Assembly (NCBI GenBank): GCA_900074725.1
Contig: LT598455.1
Location: 807,802 to 871,801 of the forward strand
Length of the DNA stretch: 64,000 nt
From: Lachancea dasiensis
Taxonomy: Eukaryota; Ascomycota; Saccharomycetes; Saccharomycetales; Saccharomycetaceae
Reading direction: 5' to 3'
Shown: positions 27,342 through 37,750 of the stretch, piece by piece
Layout: each line of letters starts with the position of its first letter
Position numbering within the stretch: the first letter of the stretch is position 1
Translations under genes and position numbers: made by a program
The notes under the pieces: generated by a model
Database searches by the model: none
The model's input: only the letters and a program-made list of their open reading frames with translations
What the model was told of the DNA's origin: nothing

Positions 27342-30300
27342 ATGACGGGGGTCAAAAGCGCTTCTGAGCGCTACCAAAAGATATCACAGCTGGAGCATAT
27401 TCTAAAGAGACCTGATACATACGTGGGCTCGGTTGAGGTACAGGAGCAAACACAGTGGATCCACAATGAAGAGACTGAGTGCATGGAGGAGAAGGTGGTT
27501 AAAATTGTTCCGGGATTGTTTAAGATTTTCGACGAAATTCTGGTAAACGCTGCAGACAACAAAGTTCGCGACCCAACTATGAAGAAAATCGAGGTAACCA
27601 TTAACAAAGAGGAAGGTCTAATTGAGGTCAAAAACGACGGAAAGGGGATCCCTATTGAAATTCACGATAAGGAACAAATCTACATTCCTGAAATGATTTT
27701 TGGACATCTATTAACATCTTCAAATTACGATGATGATGAGAAAAAAGTCACTGGTGGTAGAAATGGTTATGGTGCCAAACTCTGCAATATCTTCTCGTCA
27801 GAATTTATTTTGGAGACATGCGACCCTGTAAAGGGCGAAAAATATGTCCAGAAGTGGGAGAACAATATGACAGTCTGCCATAAGCCCAAAATCACCTCTT
27901 ACAAGAAAGGTCCTTCGTATACTAAGGTTTCATTTCGGCCCGACTTAAAAAGATTTGGCATGGATGTATTGGATGATGACACCGTTGGTGTCATGCGTAG
28001 AAGGGCGTTCGATGTCAATGGCTCTGTTAGAGATGTCAGTGTCTACTTAAATGGAAAAAGCTTAAAGATTCGGAACTTCAAAAATTATGTGGAACTATAC
28101 CTAAAGTCACTGGAGAAAAAGAAATCCGAGGAGCAGGGTACTGAAGCTGGAAATACTCCTACCATACTTTACGAAAGGCTCAATGATAGGTGGGAAATAG
28201 CATTTGCGGTATCAGATGTGGCCTTTCAACAAATTTCTTTCGTGAACTCGATAGCGACAACATCTGGAGGTACCCACGTAAACTATGTGTCCGACCAAAT
28301 TGTGAAAAAGATTACAGAATATTTGAAGAAGAGAAAGAAGGGCAAGACAATCAAAGCCTTTCAAATCAAGAATCATATGTTTGTGTTTATTAACTGTCAG
28401 ATTGAGAACCCTGCCTTCACATCCCAAACCAAAGAACAGTTAACCACAAGAGTTAAGGACTTTGGTTCAAAGTGCGAATTGAAGGACGAGTTTATTAACA
28501 AGATTATGAAAACCGAACTGGCGGAGAAGATCTTTGAGATCGCTGACAAAAATGAAGACAAAGCATTACAAAAATCTGATGGTACAAGGAAGAATCGAAT
28601 CACAGACTACCCTTCGCTCGAGGATGCCAATTTTGCTGGTACGAAGCAAAGTCAAAAATGTACTTTAGTTTTGACCGAAGGTCTTTCTGCCCAGTCCCTT
28701 GCTGTAGCCGGGCTAGGTGTTGTAGGCCGTGATTTTTATGGCTGTTATCCATTGCGGGGCAAGATGTTGAACGTGAGAGAAGCGAATGCCGATCAGATTA
28801 TGAAAAACGCTGAAATTCAAGCTATCAAGAAAATTGTGGGGTTGCAACACAAGAAGAAGTATGAAGATACCAAAACTCTACGATACGGCCATATCATGAT
28901 TATGACCGATCAAGATCACGATGGGTCTCACATTAAGGGGTTGATCATAAATTTCCTCGAAAGCTCCTTTCCGGGTCTGTTAGATATACCAGGGTTCCTG
29001 ATTGAGTTTATTACCCCAATTGTGAAGGTAACAATAACTAGACCCAAACGTGAAGTAATTTCCTTCTACAACATGCCTGATTATGAAGATTGGAGAGAGA
29101 AGGAGGGTCACAAAGTGACATGGAAGCAGAAGTACTATAAAGGTTTGGGTACCTCATCGTTGCAAGAAGCCAGAGAGTATTTCTCGGATCTCGACACACA
29201 TTTGAAGAGATTTCATGCCCTTGCGGGAGATGACTGTCACCTCATTGATCTAGCTTTCTCTAAAAAGAAGGCCGATGATCGTAAAGAGTGGTTGCGACAA
29301 TATGAGCCAGGGAACACCTTGGACCCTCAATTGGCCGAAATTCCGATCTGTGACTTTATCAACAAAGAACTCATTCTTTTTTCCTTAGCTGACAATGTCA
29401 GATCTATTCCTTCCGTATTGGATGGCTTTAAACCAGGACAGCGTAAGGTTTTGTACAGTTGTTTCAAGAGGAAGCTGCGGTCTGAAATTAAAGTTGCTCA
29501 GCTTATCGGGTATGTGTCAGAGCATACAAGTTATCATCATGGTGAAATGTCACTGGCTCAGACAATTGTGGGCATGGCTCAAGATTTTGTCGGCTCCAAC
29601 AATATCTATTTATTGAAACCTAACGGTGCTTTTGGTACCAGAGCTACCGGTGGTAAAGATTCTGCTGCCCCTCGTTATATTTTCACGGAATTGAACCAAA
29701 TTACACCCGTAATTTTCAATCCTCTTGACAGTCCGTTGCTGAACTTTTTGCAAGAAGATGATCAAACAATCGAGCCTGAATGGTACCTTCCTGTTATACC
29801 TATGTTACTTGTCAACGGAGGTGAAGGTATTGGTACTGGTTGGAGCACTAATGTTCCTCCTTTTAACCCGTTGGACATCGTCAAAAACATCAAGAAGTTG
29901 ATGACAGGGGAGGAAATGGACGGGATGGCACCTTTTTACAGAGGCTGGAGAGGAAGCTTAGAAAAAATTGACGCCCAACGCTACAGAATGTACGGCCGTA
30001 TTGAGCAAGTTGGGCCTAATACTCTAGAAATCACTGAACTCCCAGCTAAAACGTGGATTGCCACTGTGAAGGAGCATTTATTACTCGGCTTGTCCGGTAA
30101 TGAGAAAGTCAAGCCTTGGATCAAAGACATGCAGGAAAACCACGGTGCAACAATCAAATTTACTGTTACACTTTCCGATGAAGAGATGACCAAGACTCGA
30201 AAATTAGGTTTTTATGAGAGGTTCAAATTAATTTCGAGCATCAGCTTGGCCAATATGGTAGCTTTCGATCCTCAGGGCCGCATAAAGAAATATGAGGATG

Positions 30301-31658
30301 TAAGGGATATGTTAGCAGACTTTTACTATGTGCGTCTGGAATATTATCAGAAACGGAAGGACTACATGTCCGAAAGGTTACAGTGGCAAGTGGAGAAGTT
30401 ATCACAGCAGGTGCGATTTCTAAAGCTGATTGTGGAAAAAAAATTAATTGTGAGTAACAAATCGCGCGCCATGCTCTTTGCGGAACTTGAGCAGCTTGGT
30501 TTCCCCAAAATAAATCAAGAAGGAAGGCCATTTTATGGAAAGGTTGACAATGAAGAGGAACAAAACGTCATAGAAGCTACTCTCGAGGAAGTTGAGGATG
30601 AAGACGATGATGTCGAAGGAGAGATAAATGGACCGCAGCAGAAGTATGGTACTTTTGAATATTTGTTGGGTATGAAGATTTGGTCCTTGACTAAGGAGAA
30701 GTATGAACGGTTGATGAGGCAACAGCAAGAAAAAGAGGTTGAACTGGAAGCTTTGCTGCGGTTATCAGCCAAAGATTTATGGACTCAGGATCTAGATGAG
30801 TTTGAAAAAGCCTATTCGGCCTTTATGAAACATGACGAAATGGTGCGCAACACGATAACTCCAGATGCGGCAGTGAAGCAAAAGGGGAAACGGAAAAGGG
30901 GCAAGAAAGATGATGATGATTATGATCCCGGTCGTAAGAAGAAGTCAAAAACTACCTCTGCAACGAAGGTTAAAGTAGAGGATCCACAGTTCGAATCCAT
31001 CTTAATCGAACAAAAAGCCCTTGAAAAGCCCAAGAGAACCGCCAAGGTAAAAGATGAAAACCAGCCAACGCTTGAAGGTTTGGTTGGTAAATCAAAAGGG
31101 AAGCAAGTAATGAAAGATTCCGAGTCTCTCCCTCAATCTGTGTCTGGATCGGCGACGCCCCCGGGCCAGAAATCTGAGTCCTCTAGAAGCCAAAGCGTTG
31201 ATTCGGCAGGTAATTCCGCTAAACCTAAGGAGGAGGAGAAAGACAGCATGAGTGTGTTTTCCAGCAAATTCAAGCAAGCCAGTGCGCTGTTCGATAACTC
31301 GACTTCGCCTGAACCTGCATCTGCTTCCTTGAAAGACGCAAGCTCAACGAAGCCCAAAAAAGTTGCAGTACGGAAGGCCGCAGCTCCCAAATCCAAGTCA
31401 AACAGGAAGAAGAATATTATTCTTGACGACGACGACGACGACGACGATATTGAATTTGGAGCAGATAGCGACTTTGAAGTTTTATCAAATGAGCCGAGCG
31501 AAGTTAGGAGAGAACCGCGCAGCAGACGTGCTGCCGCTAGAACTCCTCCAGCCGTATCCTACAGAGATGAAGGCTCTGGTGACGAAAACCAAGACGATGA
31601 TCTGGACCAATCCGTTGCGTTGGACGGCGACGACGAATCCTTCTACGAGTCCGAGTAA
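27342..31658 (+). CDS. TOP2: DNA topoisomerase II
   Basis: Type IIA topoisomerase that passes one duplex through another; essential for chromosome decatenation. The 1,438-residue product matches S. cerevisiae Top2 (1,428, YNL088W). It has the N-terminal GHKL ATPase (DEILVNAADN, GGRNGYGAK), the TOPRIM domain with MTDQDHDGSHIKG, and the winged-helix domain with the active tyrosine in RYIFTEL (Y779). The acidic/basic C-terminal tail carries an uninterrupted Asp run from a (GAC)n tract near 31424-31445. The TOPRIM glutamate motif reads EGLSA (446-450) where the usual form is EGDSA; the catalytic Glu is kept. It seems intact otherwise. Confidence 0.96.
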   Translation: MTGVKSASERYQKISQLEHILKRPDTYVGSVEVQEQTQWIHNEETECMEEKVVKIVPGLFKIFDEILVNAADNKVRDPTMKKIEVTINKEEGLIEVKNDGKGIPIEIHDKEQIYIPEMIFGHLLTSSNYDDDEKKVTGGRNGYGAKLCNIFSSEFILETCDPVKGEKYVQKWENNMTVCHKPKITSYKKGPSYTKVSFRPDLKRFGMDVLDDDTVGVMRRRAFDVNGSVRDVSVYLNGKSLKIRNFKNYVELYLKSLEKKKSEEQGTEAGNTPTILYERLNDRWEIAFAVSDVAFQQISFVNSIATTSGGTHVNYVSDQIVKKITEYLKKRKKGKTIKAFQIKNHMFVFINCQIENPAFTSQTKEQLTTRVKDFGSKCELKDEFINKIMKTELAEKIFEIADKNEDKALQKSDGTRKNRITDYPSLEDANFAGTKQSQKCTLVLTEGLSAQSLAVAGLGVVGRDFYGCYPLRGKMLNVREANADQIMKNAEIQAIKKIVGLQHKKKYEDTKTLRYGHIMIMTDQDHDGSHIKGLIINFLESSFPGLLDIPGFLIEFITPIVKVTITRPKREVISFYNMPDYEDWREKEGHKVTWKQKYYKGLGTSSLQEAREYFSDLDTHLKRFHALAGDDCHLIDLAFSKKKADDRKEWLRQYEPGNTLDPQLAEIPICDFINKELILFSLADNVRSIPSVLDGFKPGQRKVLYSCFKRKLRSEIKVAQLIGYVSEHTSYHHGEMSLAQTIVGMAQDFVGSNNIYLLKPNGAFGTRATGGKDSAAPRYIFTELNQITPVIFNPLDSPLLNFLQEDDQTIEPEWYLPVIPMLLVNGGEGIGTGWSTNVPPFNPLDIVKNIKKLMTGEEMDGMAPFYRGWRGSLEKIDAQRYRMYGRIEQVGPNTLEITELPAKTWIATVKEHLLLGLSGNEKVKPWIKDMQENHGATIKFTVTLSDEEMTKTRKLGFYERFKLISSISLANMVAFDPQGRIKKYEDVRDMLADFYYVRLEYYQKRKDYMSERLQWQVEKLSQQVRFLKLIVEKKLIVSNKSRAMLFAELEQLGFPKINQEGRPFYGKVDNEEEQNVIEATLEEVEDEDDDVEGEINGPQQKYGTFEYLLGMKIWSLTKEKYERLMRQQQEKEVELEALLRLSAKDLWTQDLDEFEKAYSAFMKHDEMVRNTITPDAAVKQKGKRKRGKKDDDDYDPGRKKKSKTTSATKVKVEDPQFESILIEQKALEKPKRTAKVKDENQPTLEGLVGKSKGKQVMKDSESLPQSVSGSATPPGQKSESSRSQSVDSAGNSAKPKEEEKDSMSVFSSKFKQASALFDNSTSPEPASASLKDASSTKPKKVAVRKAAAPKSKSNRKKNIILDDDDDDDDIEFGADSDFEVLSNEPSEVRREPRSRRAAARTPPAVSYRDEGSGDENQDDDLDQSVALDGDDESFYESE

Positions 31659-32280
31659 GAGCCTAAAAAGTCAAGAGGGATTAGGAAACGGCCCGTAGGG
31701 ATACAGCGCCCGATTTTTGCTTTGCACATCACCACGTTGCTGAATTTCAAGTAAGTTTCATTTTATGTAGAAGTGAGATATATTGTCGAGCTTCACGTCT
31801 CATTGACTCTTTAAGATGGGTGAAAGCGCCTTTGCTGCCTGTCCGTTGTAGAGACTCAAGGGCGACAGACGACAATGAGCTAAAAGAAGAATTTCCTCAT
31901 TATTTTGGAAGAAACGCCCATCAATGTGCTTATTAGGCACACAGTAGCTGACACCAGAGATACGTGGGTATATTAGCCGGAGCGTATTTATATGAATATG
32001 TGTCCCGTTAGCATTCTTGCCACTCAAAGAAGCTGAGGTGTCGATAGCCCAATGAATGTCTCCTCCAGATTATGAAAATATAGTCCATCAAATGTGTCAT
32101 AAATCTTCGTACAGTTGTAAAAGAGAAACAAATGGAACGGCTGCCAAACGTCTTCCACCTAAAAAATTTTGCGAAATAGTAGGATTTCTTGAATGGCAAG
32201 AGGTGGTGTATACACGACGGAATGGTACTTAGTAGTGAGGGAGTTCTCTAGGTGTTAGGCAAAATCTTAATTCAAAATTG

Positions 32281-32352
32281 ACATATTTAGGCTCAGTGGC
32301 ATTACTGAGCATGGCCCTTGGTTTGCTATCCCAAGTTCAATTCCTCAAATAA
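32281..32352 (+). other. tRNA-like relic
   Basis: An A-box-like GGCTCAGTGG and a B-box-like AGTTCAATTCC stand at about tRNA spacing, and GCTC/GAGC could form a D stem (32291-32294 with 32307-32310). T stem, anticodon stem and terminator are poor, so this is not a functional tRNA. Chance resemblance is possible. Confidence 0.25.
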
Positions 32353-32378
32353 CAATACACTATAATTATAGTCTACGC

Positions 32379-32630
32379 ATATTGGAGCGGGCCAGCGTTG
32401 GCAGTAAATACCATGCTGAACTTTTCGTTCAATCTGTGGATATACATCTTGAATCATTATCTGAGCACTTGAAAACGAACCCTCAGCTTGAAAAGCGTCC
32501 TCTACTTGGCTCTCCATGGTTACTCGGATTATCAATATAGTTCACATTTGGGACGTACTGCCGGTCTATGTGCAGCATTTTGGCTGGCACAATCTGGGTC
32601 AGTGAAGGCTGAATAATCGAAATGGCTGTT
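32379..32630. repeat. Direct repeat, copy A, upstream of TCB
   Basis: About 250 bp that aligns with 37152-37392 in the same orientation, roughly 80-85% identical by eye over the right half and weaker on the left. Shared blocks include CTACTTG.CTCTCCATG, TCAATATAGT.CACATTTGG, ACGTACTGCCGG and TGGCTGGCACAATCT. It lies 245 bp upstream of TCB. Family unknown; no terminal repeats or target duplications seen. Confidence 0.85.
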
Positions 32631-32874
32631 CAGGGTGTTTTGGGTAAAGATGGTGGTCGTTATGTAGCTCATCCATATTCTGTCATCAGTGTCAATTTTA
32701 TTTGGTATTCAGCGCCGGTGGAATGTTCGCTGCGTGAGATAGGCATGAAAAAAAATATTACCATCCCGACTATGTCCTCTAACCTACAAACAACATCAAT
32801 CTTAAGGGATAGACAAAAAGAGTCACTAGATAGAGCTCTTATCTCAGGTAAAGGGGCCCAATTAGTTTTTTAGA

Positions 32875-35800
32875 ATGGCTACTACCGGCTCTGAGGTTGT
32901 TCTGCCCACAGATCGGGATCAGGTAGCTGTAATCGACGGAATTGACAAACTTGCACCTCCTCAAGTAAACGCGGAGAAGTCGAGTAAGAATGTGACAGAG
33001 CGAGACGTATCGAACGTGACTGCCTCTGATGTTGAAAGAGCAACGGTAGATGCCTCATATGTTGGTTGGAAGCAAATAGGAGGATGGGAAGAAAAAGACG
33101 CATTGACCTTGGATGACGAACTCATCGACTTGAACAGTGAGACATTTCTGGACAATGTAATCCCAGAAAAGTTTTACGGGGACTGGTATCATGCAGCTGC
33201 AGTGTTTTTCGTTGGAGGGACGCTATCGTTTCTGGTAGGCAAACTGGGCTTTTCGCTGGGGCCAGTTTTCTTTGTCATTCTGGCCATGAGCTTTTTGTAT
33301 AGGGCTACGATTAAGCGGTACAGAGGTGCTATCAGAGATCAGGTACAGAAAGAATTTACGGTGCAGAAAGTAGAAGGCGATTCAGAGTCGATGGAATGGC
33401 TTAACAGCTTCTTGGATAAATATTGGACTCGTCTGGAACCGGAGGTGTCGCAAATGGTGGTTCAACAAGCCAACCAAATACTAGCTACACACCCAGCCAT
33501 TCCAGGCTTCATAAAAGCAATTTGGATTGACCAATTCACGCTCGGAATTAAGCCTCCTAGAGTTGACCTGGTTAAGACGTACCAAAACACAGATACTGAC
33601 GTTGTTGTGATGGACTGGGGCGTCTCTTTCACACCACACGATTTGTCGGACCTCAATGCCAAGCAACTCAAGAACTATGTTAATCAAAAGATCACCGTTA
33701 AAGCAAAAGCGTTCGGTTTACCTCTCTCTGTCACTGTCTCCGAGTCTGCGTTTAAATGTGACCTCAAGGTAAGATTTAAGCTTATGACACCATTTCCCCA
33801 CATTGAAACCGTGAATGTGCAGTTACTGGATGTGCCAGAGGTCGACTTTGTTGCCAAGTTGTTAGGGGAATCTATCTTCAATTGGGAAGTGATGAACCTT
33901 CCAGGGCTTTACCCGTTGATCAGAGAATTGGCCAAAAAATACATGGCTCCTATTTTTATGCCTCCATTCTCCCTGCAATTGAATATTCCTCAGTTGCTAT
34001 CCACGTCACCCGTCTCTATCGGAGTGCTAGAAGTGTCAGTGAAAGATGCAGTGGATATCAAACGTGCACGGAACATTTTGAATAAGTCCGTTGATCCATA
34101 CTTGTCCTTTGAATTTAACGGTGTCTCTTTGGGCAAAACCAGAACTGTCAGAGACTCTTTAAACCCAGTCTGGAACGAAACGATGTTTTTGCTACTGAAC
34201 TCTTTTACTGAACCACTTTCTATTGTCCTTTACGACAGACGTGAGAAGGTGAAGGATAAGGTTATGGGCAGGATAGAATACAATCTAAGTACACTGCATG
34301 ATGAAAAGACACAAAACGGTCTATCAGCGTCCTTCCTCAGAAATTCCAAGCCTATCGGAAACTTGAATTTCAATCTTAAATTTCATCCAACCTTGGAATC
34401 TAAGCAACTACCCGATGGCACTGTCGAAGAAGCTCCAGACTTGAATGTTGGTGTCAGTAAAGTGATTATTGAAGAAGCCAAGGAACTTGATGCTCCAGGC
34501 TCCAAGGTCTCGACATTCGTGGAAATGTACTTCAATGCCAAATTGGTTTTGACCACAGGCACTCTCAAGAATACAGAAAATCCAGTTTGGAACCAGGAAT
34601 ACGAGGCTGTAATCACTGATCGTCGCAAGACCAGGGCGAAGATTGTTGTCAAGAATGCCAAGGGCGAAATCATAGGATATACCGTCCAGTCTTTGAATGA
34701 TCTCATTGACAGAGCAGAGGTTGACAAATTATGGATTCCATTGAAAAACGGAAAGGGCCAAATTAAAGTGAGGACCCATTGGAAACCTGTTGAGCTTGAC
34801 TTGGGAGCCAATGCTGTGGCATATACTCCACCGATTGGCACTTTGAGGGTCTTCATCAGTAAAGCAGAAGGTCTTAGAAATCTTGAAAAATTCGGAAAGA
34901 TTGACCCATATGCTAGAGTATCTGTCAATGGAGTAGCGAGAGGGCGTACGGATGTTCGTGAATCCACGTTAAATCCTGTTTGGAATCAAGCGATTTATGT
35001 CGCTGTCACGTCGCCTAACCAAAAAATAACTCTTGAGTGTTTTGACGTCGAAACAGCTGGTAGAGACCGCACGCTCGGTAAGTTTGACATCAATGTCTCT
35101 GAAATGTTTCAAAAAGGTGATGATGATAAATATATCGAGAATATTAGCAATGAGCCACAAATTGGTCGCCTAGTTGATAAGAAAGGTGCTAAGGGTACGA
35201 TTACTTATTACGTTTCTTTTTATCCAACTCTTCCCGTTTTGAGCTTGGAGGAAATCCAGGAGGTTGACGAGATTAATGATAGAAAGAAGAGCCTTCAGGT
35301 GAAAGTGAGTGAACAGGACGAAAAGACCATGACCAAGCTAGCAAAACAGAAATTGAAAGAAGAGGAATTTGAAGTTAAGGAGATGGAAGACCTTTTCAGT
35401 AATAAAATGAAGTTAGACCTTGATGAGCTATTGCAGTACAATAGCGGTGTCCTTTCATTCTCCATATTAAGTGGTGAACTTCCTCAAACAGGAGTTGTAG
35501 TGCAAGCGTTTTTCGATTCCAACAGCTATCCTCGTTACGTAACCCAGAAGTACAAGGGAAGAACCATCAGAAACGGTTCGACCGGTGATACCATTATAAA
35601 AGAATTGGAGTGGTCTATTGCTACATTCAGAATCACATCAAAGCCGGACAATAGCAAGGCCGAAGATTGTTTAGCCGAAGTGACGCTGCCAACTATCGAA
35701 CTTGTGAGAAACTGCTACTATAAACCTTCCATCTTGAACTTAGCTGGCCATGGCAGCTGTAAGCTGTTGGTTCAGGTTTCCTGGTTCCCGATAACTGCTA

Positions 35801-36387
35801 CAAAGTTACCACAAGCAGACCTCATCACTAACACTGGTGATCTTACTATCAATGTTGTGGGTGCCAATAATCTCATTGCAGCTGACAGAAACGGTAAGTC
35901 CGATCCTCTTGTCAAGTTTTACATGGATAACAATGAAGATTCATTTTTCAAGACGCATCACAAAAAGAAAACTTTGGATCCAACTTGGAACGAGACGGTG
36001 GAGGTTCAAGTTAACAATCGTGTTAACAACTACCTAAAGATTCGCGTGATGGATTGGGACGCTGGTAACAAAGATGACCTGATCGGTACCGCTGTTTTGC
36101 CTTTAGCCAATGTTGATCCTGAAAACCCAAGTGACATTGATGTTCCTCTCACTGGTCCTGAAGGACAAGACGGAGGCGTCCTACACCTCAACTTCAGCTT
36201 CAGTCCAAGACATGTGTTGACTACTCAAAAACAAGAAAAGAAGGTCGGTGACTTGGCTTCTAAGGGTTTGTCTACTGGCCTGCAGGCGGGTACTTCCGTA
36301 ATTGGGGGTGGATTCGGGGCCGTGGGGAAAATCAAGAAGGGTATTTTCGGTGGCGAGAAGAAAGACAACGGAGAAAATCCCAAGTAA
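32875..36387 (+). CDS. TCB1: Tricalbin, ER-plasma membrane tether
   Basis: Tricalbins are ER membrane proteins that tether the ER to the plasma membrane and transfer lipids. The 1,170-residue product matches yeast Tcb1/Tcb2 (about 1,180). A hydrophobic hairpin (about residues 103-143) anchors it in the ER and an SMP lipid-transfer domain follows (about 165-370). C2 domains begin near 382 (GVLEVSVKDA), 520, 655 (GTLRVFISKAEG) and 987 (GDLTINVVGANN). Calcium-ligand aspartates are clear in the last one (NGKSDP, MDWDAGNKDD). One gene represents the TCB1 (YOR086C)/TCB2 (YNL087W) pair, so the symbol is a choice. It is flanked on both sides by copies of a direct repeat. Confidence 0.95.
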   Translation: MATTGSEVVLPTDRDQVAVIDGIDKLAPPQVNAEKSSKNVTERDVSNVTASDVERATVDASYVGWKQIGGWEEKDALTLDDELIDLNSETFLDNVIPEKFYGDWYHAAAVFFVGGTLSFLVGKLGFSLGPVFFVILAMSFLYRATIKRYRGAIRDQVQKEFTVQKVEGDSESMEWLNSFLDKYWTRLEPEVSQMVVQQANQILATHPAIPGFIKAIWIDQFTLGIKPPRVDLVKTYQNTDTDVVVMDWGVSFTPHDLSDLNAKQLKNYVNQKITVKAKAFGLPLSVTVSESAFKCDLKVRFKLMTPFPHIETVNVQLLDVPEVDFVAKLLGESIFNWEVMNLPGLYPLIRELAKKYMAPIFMPPFSLQLNIPQLLSTSPVSIGVLEVSVKDAVDIKRARNILNKSVDPYLSFEFNGVSLGKTRTVRDSLNPVWNETMFLLLNSFTEPLSIVLYDRREKVKDKVMGRIEYNLSTLHDEKTQNGLSASFLRNSKPIGNLNFNLKFHPTLESKQLPDGTVEEAPDLNVGVSKVIIEEAKELDAPGSKVSTFVEMYFNAKLVLTTGTLKNTENPVWNQEYEAVITDRRKTRAKIVVKNAKGEIIGYTVQSLNDLIDRAEVDKLWIPLKNGKGQIKVRTHWKPVELDLGANAVAYTPPIGTLRVFISKAEGLRNLEKFGKIDPYARVSVNGVARGRTDVRESTLNPVWNQAIYVAVTSPNQKITLECFDVETAGRDRTLGKFDINVSEMFQKGDDDKYIENISNEPQIGRLVDKKGAKGTITYYVSFYPTLPVLSLEEIQEVDEINDRKKSLQVKVSEQDEKTMTKLAKQKLKEEEFEVKEMEDLFSNKMKLDLDELLQYNSGVLSFSILSGELPQTGVVVQAFFDSNSYPRYVTQKYKGRTIRNGSTGDTIIKELEWSIATFRITSKPDNSKAEDCLAEVTLPTIELVRNCYYKPSILNLAGHGSCKLLVQVSWFPITATKLPQADLITNTGDLTINVVGANNLIAADRNGKSDPLVKFYMDNNEDSFFKTHHKKKTLDPTWNETVEVQVNNRVNNYLKIRVMDWDAGNKDDLIGTAVLPLANVDPENPSDIDVPLTGPEGQDGGVLHLNFSFSPRHVLTTQKQEKKVGDLASKGLSTGLQAGTSVIGGGFGAVGKIKKGIFGGEKKDNGENPK

Positions 36388-37151
36388 GCTACCGGTTTCA
36401 GCCAGTTTTCCTTGCGCTGTACAATTTCCTTGTCTCTTTTTTAAGTATTTTTAGCTCTGAAATCTGTATGCCATCTGTTAGACTAACTTTCAATATGTGC
36501 TATTAATTGAACACCCAGGTACGACCTCCATAATTTGGCAAACTCAGAACTCGATCCACAAATACTGTAGTGCTGTCCACCACACTACTTCGCACAGTGG
36601 TAGAAATCGTTGTAAACTTGGTGCTGTTATTTAGAAGTTTCAAGTTTCTGTAAGCTGGTGGAAGTGTACTGCTGTGTACAAAATGTAAAATATAGTTCTA
36701 CCACCAAACAAAGATGACCATGCACAATACTATTCTTTCTGATTTGGCAACAAGCGGTCTATTGCTTCATCTCGCTAGCGGATCGTTCGAACTGTATCAG
36801 TCACTTGTTCATTCCCGCTATCCAGACAAGTAGTTCGGATGGGTAGATGTGACATTATTGTACACAGTGATGATAAAGTTTTGTAGTTATCAAGTCTTCA
36901 CAGGCTGCTGGTATACCGGGCCGAATTGATGTCGATGGCATCCTAGTGTAACAAGTTAGTTAATCTAAGAAGGTAGTAAACTAGTGTAAGGTTATCACAA
37001 AGTCGAAAAATTTGGGTCGAGCTCCTGACGTTGCTCGCATTTCACAGAGCCTAGTGAAGAGTTGTATATAGCGCATGAATGAAAGGAAAAGGAATCATAA
37101 CATCTCAAATGTTTCCATTTCAGAAAAGCAAGTGAAAACGTCCAACGAAGA

Positions 37152-37392
37152 GTATAGAAGCGGGACAGTGCCAGCAGTGGAAAACTTGCTAAAACTTTCA
37201 TCCAATCTGCTGATAGATATCCAGAATTATTATCTGAGAACCTGCAGCTTACTAAGCGTCTTCTACTTGTCTCTCCATGATTACTTGGACTCTCAATATA
37301 GTCCACATTTGGAACGTACTGCCGGCCTTTACGCAACATTATGGCTGGCACAATCTAGGTTCAATGACGGCTGAATAGTTGAAATGGCTGGT
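37152..37392. repeat. Direct repeat, copy B, upstream of SNN1
   Basis: About 240 bp homologous to 32379-32630, same orientation, 4.76 kb downstream. Divergence between the copies (about 15-20%, with small gaps) indicates an old duplication. It stands where a second TCB gene would be expected to start if the TCB unit had once been tandemly duplicated. Confidence 0.85.
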
Positions 37393-37682
37393 CATTTCCA
37401 TGTGATCACATAATCTCTGGATCCCATTTGTTAAGTTTTCACCTTGTACATCCTTATTTTACTGACATCGCTAGTATCACCCCGTACTAAACTGACACTA
37501 AGGCGATGTAAGCTATTAAGGAACTCAACGGTAATCAAACAGTACTGGACCACTCCTATGTGGTAGTTTCAACAGATAGGTGATACAGAGAGGTGTCAGT
37601 ATGAAGAGTCAAGCGTGTTGGACAAGGTTTGATATAACTTTATACGGGATATACCATCCAAATCTGTCCTCATTCACATTAT

Positions 37683-37710
37683 GAGAAGCGAGAAGCGAGA
37701 AGCGAACAGC
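37683..37710. repeat. Heptamer tandem repeat
   Basis: Three perfect copies of GAGAAGC and a fourth changed copy (GAACAGC), ending 40 bp upstream of the SNN1 start. Confidence 0.8.
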
Positions 37711-37750
37711 TGTGTAACGCTCTTCGAATAGGCATCTAAAGTGTTGAGCA

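Larger units (their letters stand above)
31659..32874. other. TOP2 to TCB intergenic region
   Basis: About 1.2 kb, long for a yeast promoter. It holds copy A of a direct repeat (32379-32630) and, just before it, a tRNA-like stretch. Small minus-strand frames lie in different phases and match nothing I know. The TCB promoter lies at the right end. Confidence 0.5.
36388..37750. other. TCB to SNN1 intergenic region
   Basis: About 1.36 kb. It contains copy B of the direct repeat and a heptamer tandem repeat, listed separately. Minus-strand frame 36995-37351 overlaps copy B and looks non-functional. No other gene seen. Confidence 0.5.
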
